Positions 57,691 through 64,000 of a stretch of 64,000 nt of DNA are shown here, piece after piece. A program made the translations under genes and the position numbers. How positions within the stretch are numbered: position 1 is the stretch's first letter; each line of letters opens with the position of its first letter. Under the pieces are notes generated by a model. The model searched no databases. It saw only the letters and a list, made by a program, of their open reading frames with translations, and was not told the origin of the DNA. Source of the DNA: Thuidium tamariscinum (taxonomy: Eukaryota > Streptophyta > Bryopsida > Hypnales > Thuidiaceae); the NCBI GenBank assembly GCA_947034885.2, contig OX344752.2:620001-684000 (forward strand), given 5' to 3'.

Positions 57691-60600
57691 AGAAGAGTGG
57701 AACAGCAGGATTTGATGTTGGAGAGGTACTTGCATTAACCCTACACTAAGGACCAGGCCAAATAGTGGCCAATGGAAGACTTTCTATATAACTGTAGAGA
57801 TGAAGAATGTACCTACTAGTCTGAAAATCAGATCAGTTTTGAGTGGCTATCTTGGTCATAGGTTGGTTTCCTTAGAGGTTAATTTATCCCAAGGGTGTGA
57901 AGCACACCAAGTGTCTAGTAGATGACAAACAATCCTTTTATGTAAAGCAAAAGTGTAGATGTTCATCCTTAGAATTTTTATTTGAAAAGGGATTGGTGGT
58001 CTTGCATAGTAGTTTGAGTCCAATTAATGCTCTTGGGTTTTCTTAACTCTTAATGACCCAAGCAACTATGTTTTGGTTGTTGCCCCTCATTTTCAAGCTA
58101 CCTAGTTTTAAATTTGAGATTTTTTTTAAATAAAAATTATTTTTAGAAAATAGATTGTATTATGCATCCAGTGGTGGTAGTTTCATCAAATTCCAAGTTG
58201 AACTATGTATTGTGGAATTTTTCAAAGTTGGGAGGTGTAGTATAGTTTACAGCTCATTTTGTGGGGTTCAAATTAGCATGAACTAAGAAGTCAGCCAAAT
58301 TATATGATTCTTGCCCACCTCCTCAAGAAAGACAAATTTACCTTGAAAAAGGAAAATCTAAGGAATTCAAGGAAAAGACAAGTGTGCCGGATTTTTTCTT
58401 TTACAAACACTACTTTCATTTCAGTGAATGCCATGCATTGCAAGCTCTACTATGAATTGAAAAATGTTTGGAATGTTGTGAAATTTTAAAAGTACATTTT
58501 CAACGTTCTTATCTTTCACTAATCAAACAAAAGGCATCATCTCAAAATATTCTCACATGCTCCTTTAAAGAGTGCTACCCTACATTTCAATTGGCCCAAA
58601 TAAAACTTCAAACTTAAATATCTTCTCAACCTTATAGTCAAATAATCTAAATTTTTTTGAAGTGCTCATTCTCAATATGAACTTCAAGATCCTATGGTTA
58701 TATTCTATACTAGATCTAAAGAAAATATGAGCAAAAAAATTGCTCAAGCTCTTGGCAATTTTGGTCTATTTGAAAGTACCTCCTTTGAGTCATTAGGGAT
58801 TTAGAAAATGATTCACACAATACCAAAAAGAATGACTTCTACAATGAATGGCATGTCTTTTGAGAACTAGCCTTGAATTTCCTAAGAAGTCAAAAATTGG
58901 CTTTTGAATGACATTAGTAGCTTACTAAAAGATGTAAAACAACAAGGCCACCCTACAATACAATAAACACGAAAAATGGCCAATGCACTAGTTTTTTTTG
59001 GTGATTTTAAATCCAATAATATTAGCACATGAGGGCATAGAGATAAGCCTAAGAGCTTTGAACCTAGTTGTAGGTATGTATTTACAACATAGGTCCTCAT
59101 GACATAGACATCTATAACCATTGAAGGTGTCTATAAGATAGCCTCCTAGGTTCATGGGCTCATAGATTCTTGTAGATAATCTAGTTGGAGCGGAATTTTT
59201 ACAATTTTTTGTATGTTTTTGTGGTTTTAGGTTGGATTTTGATAGCCTAGTTGTACATTTGCGTTTCAACTTTGTAAAGTTTGAGTTTGCTTTGAACAAC
59301 TTGGGGTTGGTTCTTTGAATGTTGTTGCAACTAATTAGAGTTTGTCTACTAAATTTTGAGTAGGAGAGATTAGATTCTAACTAGGCAGAGTGTTGGGTTG
59401 GTGGAATTCAATCCAATTGGGAATGTTGTAGTAATTCCAAGTAGGAACCACTCTTTGGTCAATTAGATTGAATTCGATTAAGTATTTGTGTGAATGGTGG
59501 GAATAGAGTGTTGGATTGTGAGTTCCAATTTGGAAGTTAGTTGAATCAATTGAGGTGGTTGTTGGCCATCATCTTCCCCAGTCTCACATTAGTTTGTTTT
59601 TCCAATTCATTTTGTTTACCCACTGTTGAGAGTATGCTAGTGCGTGTCCCAACCAGTCAGGTTGCATTTTGATTTCTTTGTGTTTCCTTATGTGTTGTTT
59701 TGCTTGCATGTGTTTTTGTTTTTTAGTTGGGATGCGTCTGTATGTGAGTGCAAAAATAGAATTAATTCTTCCTATTTTGGAATGTCTAAGAGTTTAAATT
59801 ATGAGTGAAAATATTTAATTCTTGTGAAGATCAAAACTGTGAAGAAAAGATCTAATTGGAAAGTCCTATAGTGATTAAAATTACAAGTCCAATTAGGAAA
59901 AGAATCTGTGTGCTAAATTACAAGTTGGAATAGACGAAATGATAAGAATAATTTAGTCATATGATAGATCTGTGATATATTGAAAAACTAATATGTGATA
60001 AAGGTGATATTTTCACCAATCTATTAAATATAAATTTAATGTTTCCAAATTGTCTGAAAATGATGTGATGCATGTATGTAGATCCAATTTGGAGTTTGAG
60101 TTGTTGAGGCTGGTTGATGCTTGATGTGATTTTGTATGTATAATTGAAGTGGGAATGGTTGAGTGTTGACTGCAATACTATTTTCCAATTTGGAGTTTAG
60201 AAAAGATATTGGTTGTAATATTTCCGATTTAAGTTGAATTAAAAGTGCTAGAACATGACATGTGCTAGAATGAAAAGAATTATTGAATGGATTAGAATAA
60301 ATTAAAGAATTAGTTTGAAACATGTATCTAACTGTCTAAATGAATGATGGTCATGGAAAATAATTATAAATAAATAAATAAAAAGATGAATTCCAAGTTG
60401 GTGACTTTAGTGAGAAGATAATGAGGAGACAAATTTGGTAAATGAGTGTTTAGAAGTCTAATTGGAGTGTGAAGATTTAGCCGAGTTGAGAGTTGAAAGT
60501 TTAAGAGCCATATCAAGCTGTGTTTTTACAAGGCCAATTTGGAAGTTGTTGTTCCAGTTCGCGGTGTTCCATTGTAAAGATCCTATTTGGAGAATGAAGT

Positions 60601-61190
60601 TGTGGCAATGAAGCCGATTTGAAGAATTTTTTTAAAAAAAAGATGAAGGAAGGATAAATAAATAAATAATTGAAAATTAAAGATTAATAATTGAGAGAAT
60701 AATTCTAACCCCTGTTGCCATTAAGAGTGGAGAGACAAGTTGTGTAATTAGGTTCATCATGAAGAAAAACATATTATTATGGTTAAGGAACAAATTGATA
60801 ATCATTTTCTATGATTGCAATGGTCCGATTAGGAATTTATTAAAAATACCTATTTAACAAGCCTCCTTAGGAACGAATCACACTATTAGCCTTGGATTTT
60901 GTTTAATTTTAAATTAGTGCCAAAGCTTATCTACAATTCTATGCTTACATGCTAGCACTCTCCATTTTAATCTAAAGATCACCTTACAATTTGAGAAAGT
61001 CAAGTAAATAGCAACATGCTAGTCATTCTTTGATGATTTTTTGTATAAAGACAAAACTTTTGTTTGAAACACAAACAATAAACAGTTAAAGGTAAACATT
61101 TGGAATGTATAGGAAAAATATTTTTTGTTAATTTTTTAATCTCAATCATCCTACAATGCAAGAAGTTCAAGTACACTAGTAATATATATT
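57691..61190. other. AT-rich intergenic sequence with a recurring CCAATTTGG-like word
   Basis: No gene is recognised. Between about 59410 and 60840 a word like CCAATTTGGAAGTT recurs about a dozen times at irregular spacing (for example near 59413, 59529, 59886, 60083, 60187, 60534, 60587 and 60826). It may be an old, strongly diverged tandem repeat. Confidence 0.45.
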
Positions 61191-61191
61191 A

Positions 61192-62020
61192 GGGTGAAAT
61201 GCATAAAACATTTGTACTGTTGTACTGTTTTATAAAGTACCATTAGATGTTTTTTGAGGGGTCAAGAAGACTGCGAGTTATCACAGCAGGGAACAGGTTC
61301 GGCGAGGTTCGGCAAGGCGGTCTGACGTGGCCGAGAGACTGCCACGTCATCGACCAAAAAAAAAAAAAAAAAAAAAAAAAATAGTATTTGAAGACTAAAA
61401 AAAATTTTTTTTTTTTTTTTTTTTTTTTTGAAAAAAAAAATCTGACAGCAGGCCGCTACCCTCGCTGCGGGGAACAGCTGCGGGGGAACAGCACTGGAAC
61501 AGTCTTCTGCAGGGGTCAAAAAACATCTAATGTCACAAAATTTTCTAAAGTAATTTAAAAGTAGGAAAATCATTTTTTTAAATTTAAAGAAAGTATGACA
61601 AATGTGTGCACTTTTAAGATGAAAGGAACCACCACAAGAATTTCATGAAAAATTCTCTGAGTAGGAAAATTGGAAAAGTGCCAAAATCAAGAAAAAAATA
61701 GATATTTTAGTGTTTCAATTAGTAAAAAATAGTAAGAAAGGTAAATTAAGAAAATATGTATTCTCCATTTGTAGCAACTTCAAGGGAATGGACTTTCTCT
61801 AGAGAAAATCCAAAAAATTCTTCTTACATGTTTTGAAATGCATGCAAAGAGCATCTTACTTCATAAACTTCTACACCATGAAAAATTAACTATTTTTAGG
61901 ACTCCTTCATAGAATACCTACAAGTATACCAAAAGACCACTTCCTCAAATTTTCAACTTAAATTCATTTACTTGGAAATTCAATAGCACTAAAAAAAACT
62001 TAATCTAGCAGATGTGGTAT
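61192..62020. mobile_element. ~730-bp TIR element, copy 4, carrying a nested MITE
   Basis: GGGTGAAATGCATAAAACA at 61192 resembles the family terminus. From 61533 to about 62015 the sequence follows copy 2 (45.2-45.7 kb) in the same order: 'aaattctctgagtagga', 'aaaagtgccaaa', 'ttctacaccat', 'agaccacttc'. The right terminus is missing where the copia LTR begins, so the copia element probably inserted into this copy. Confidence 0.6.
61241..61532. mobile_element. Nested MITE-like element with long poly-A/poly-T arms
   Basis: About 292 bp with inverted ends: CATTAGATGTTTTTTGA at the left and its complement at the right. The arms, about 33 bp, extend to GAAGACTG with some mismatches. The centre holds about 30 A residues (61351-61381) facing a long T run (about 61400-61429), so the whole can fold back on itself. 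G+C-rich flaps (61262-61340, 61441-61510) contain GGGGAACAGC-type repeats. The ends resemble the element at 289-846. Confidence 0.65.
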
Positions 62021-62029
62021 TGAACTTCC

Positions 62030-62450
62030 TACATTGATACGTTTATGCTAGCCTAGCACGACACTCAGATTTCACACACAAAAGACAAGTCAAGTAGCAG
62101 CAACACAAATATATTGTACTTAATAAATCTACCATACACCCTCTGTGCCAAGCCATGCACAGAGTATGCTACAACTGCTGGAAGCCCCAAGCAACAACTA
62201 AAAACGAGGCATAGCACATGCGTACGCAGAGAGAGAGCTATCCTAAGCTAAAACTCGGAGATATAACCCCCATCCTATCAGGCAGGAAAAAGCAAGATCA
62301 AGAAGGCTCTGATGGTTCATCTTCCCACTTCAAGAAAACCTGATGCGCTGGCTCGTTATAGTTCAGGTGCTTTGTATTTGTGACGTGTGTCATCACAGTG
62401 TTGAACTCCTTTGTCCAATACTCCCACTCGATCAGCATTGTGATGACTCG
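62030..62450 (-). repeat. Probable 3' LTR of the Ty1/copia element, limits approximate
   Basis: It lies between the end of the copia RNase H region and the TIR element. A purine-rich GTGGGAGA-type tract, typical of the copia polypurine site, appears on the minus strand near 62425-62465. I cannot fix TG/CA ends because the other LTR is outside the window. Confidence 0.4.
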
Positions 62451-64000
62451 TAAGTCTCCCACTCAATACAGTACTTGGGATGCTATGGGTCCACCCAGTC
62501 TACGAAGTCGCTGAAATCGATCTCGAGAAGGGGCTTTGTCATGATATCAGTAAGCTGATCCTTGATAGAGATGTAGGTGATGGCTATATGCCTGTCAGTT
62601 TCAACATCCCTGATCTTGTGGTACTTAGTGTCGATATGTTTGGTGCGTTGATGAAATACTGGATTTTTCACAAGTCGAATTGTTGATTGGTTGTCACAGA
62701 ACAACGGTGTGGGGTATAATTGGGGAGATCTGATGCTAGAGAGCAACCACTGCATCCAAAGAATTTCTTGGGTAGCCAAACTAGCTGCAACATACTCGGA
62801 TTCGGTAGTACTGAGGGACGTGTAAGTTTGCTTCCTGCTGCCCCACGCCACGGGTCTACCGTTGAGAGTTAAAATAAAACCAGATCTAGATTTTCAATCA
62901 TCGCAATTAGAGGCATAGTCCGCGTCGCAGTAGGCTTTGAGGACATGGGGATTTGCTCCACGTCCATACGTGATCATGTGTTCTAGAGTTCCTTTGATGT
63001 ACTTTAAGATTCGTTTGACTCCAGAGACATGAGTTGGAGTTGGGTGATTATTGAATCTTGACATGTTTCTGACTGCATAGCTGATGTCGAAGCGTGTACC
63101 AATGTGAGAAAATTGCAAATAGCCAATACATTCTCAATATGGGAATTAAGCGTGGGGTTCATGAGGCTTGGCGATGCGCATGTGCGTTGCACTAGCTGGA
63201 TCAGACGGTACAGCAACAGAGTGGCAATCTTCATGGCCAAATCGATGTAAAACACGTTCCAAATATCAGCGCTAGAAGGTGTATCAATCCAAGATCACGA
63301 TTTCTTGTAATGTGTAACCCTACATAAACTTTGGCCAATCCTTGTGTGATTTTGAACGCATGTCCCATGTAATTGTGAATATCTTCAATACTGTCATTGA
63401 AGGAGCTGCAAACCATACCATCATCGACCCAAATGCAAAGGATCAGTTTCGGGTCTTTCTTGTTTATATAGACGCAACAGTCAACCTCAAAGATGATGAG
63501 GTCATAGGCTTGTAAGAAGTGATCAAATTTATGATTCCACACACGAGCACTCTACTTCAAGCCATATAAAGCTTTGTTGAGACGGCAAACAAGTCGTCTA
63601 TTAGCTGCGCTCTTCACTTCAAATCCAATCGGTTGTTGCATGTAAATTAATTCTCGAAGCAGACCATTGAGATAAGCTGTGCATATGTCAAATTGCGTGA
63701 CATTGAGATCTTTTGCAGCAACTACAGAAAGGAAAGTACGAATGGAGTCGAACTTGACAACCGGACTGAAGGTTTCTTTGTAATCAACGCCTTCCTTTTG
63801 AGTGAAGCCCTTTGCGATTAATCTGGCCTTGTATCGACTGACACAACCATCTGCAACTAATTTGAGTTTGTATACCCATCTACACTTTACCAAATTGCAT
63901 TCCTTGGGGATCTCTTCAAGACTCCAAGTATCATTAGTAATGAGAGAGTCATATTCTTCTCTCATGGCAGCAAGCCACTCGTCCTTCTGTAGGGATGCCA
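62450..64000 (-). mobile_element. Ty1/copia retrotransposon, 3' part of pol, decayed, cut by window edge
   Basis: Minus-strand segments carry copia reverse transcriptase (CRWVYKLKLVADG; ARLIAKGFTQKEGVDY; IWVDDG) and RNase H (KQTYTSLSTTESEYVAA; HIDTKYHKIRD). The order is the normal one towards a 3' LTR near 62.4 kb. The frame is broken in several places (at least four), so this is an old fossil. Integrase and gag would lie beyond 64000. Confidence 0.9.

Overview
The window looks like nuclear DNA of a land plant. Genes sit as islands in very AT-rich, mostly non-coding sequence, TTTAGGG-type repeats are present, and both plant-style Ty3/gypsy (primed by tRNA-Asp) and Ty1/copia elements occur. 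Nothing fixes the species. The AIG1-plus-kinase gene and the DUF7869-type transposase make me lean, weakly, towards a bryophyte or another non-seed plant.

Layout: 0-7 kb is AT-rich and holds a 558-bp inverted-repeat element (289-846), a near-perfect hairpin (4619-4680) and a diverged copy of a dispersed repeat. From about 7.0 to 38.1 kb lies what I read as one very large, decaying DNA transposon, or two adjoining ones. It holds a DUF7869-type DDE transposase (minus strand, 7035-9896). Pointing the other way are a long gene with a ParB-like nuclease motif followed by a beta-class DNA-methyltransferase-like module (17.7-35.7 kb, split in two), an FCP1/NLI-type HAD-phosphatase-like gene (36.1-36.9 kb) and a Ser-rich ORF (37.1-38.1 kb). 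About 22 copies of a 19-21 bp near-palindrome (consensus TATCCTCGAGTCGATGATA) tie these together. Seventeen of them fall in predicted introns. I could not find the element's ends.

A 13,144-bp Ty3/gypsy element (19881-33024, minus strand) is inserted in the ParB/methyltransferase-like gene. It has 3,621-bp LTRs, each with a 560-codon ORF, and a 5-bp target duplication. Its LTRs differ at only about five sites, so it is very young.

From 38.1 to 49.2 kb the DNA is AT-rich and carries several ~730-bp terminal-inverted-repeat elements with 4-bp target duplications. At 49.3-51.9 kb is an intact single-exon gene for an 879-aa protein with a degenerate AIG1-type GTPase domain and a TKL-like kinase domain that has moved its lysine as WNK kinases do. 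From 53 to 57.7 kb are exons of a gene ending in an FYRN/FYRC domain, apparently broken. The right end (57.8-64 kb) is AT-rich, with a nested MITE-like element and the 3' part of a decayed Ty1/copia element that runs off the window.

How the parts may work together (inference): the transposase and the ParB/methyltransferase-like protein are the best candidates to bind the palindromes, which cluster in the leader introns of both genes. That would give one element with self-regulation or anti-silencing like that of large plant DNA transposons.
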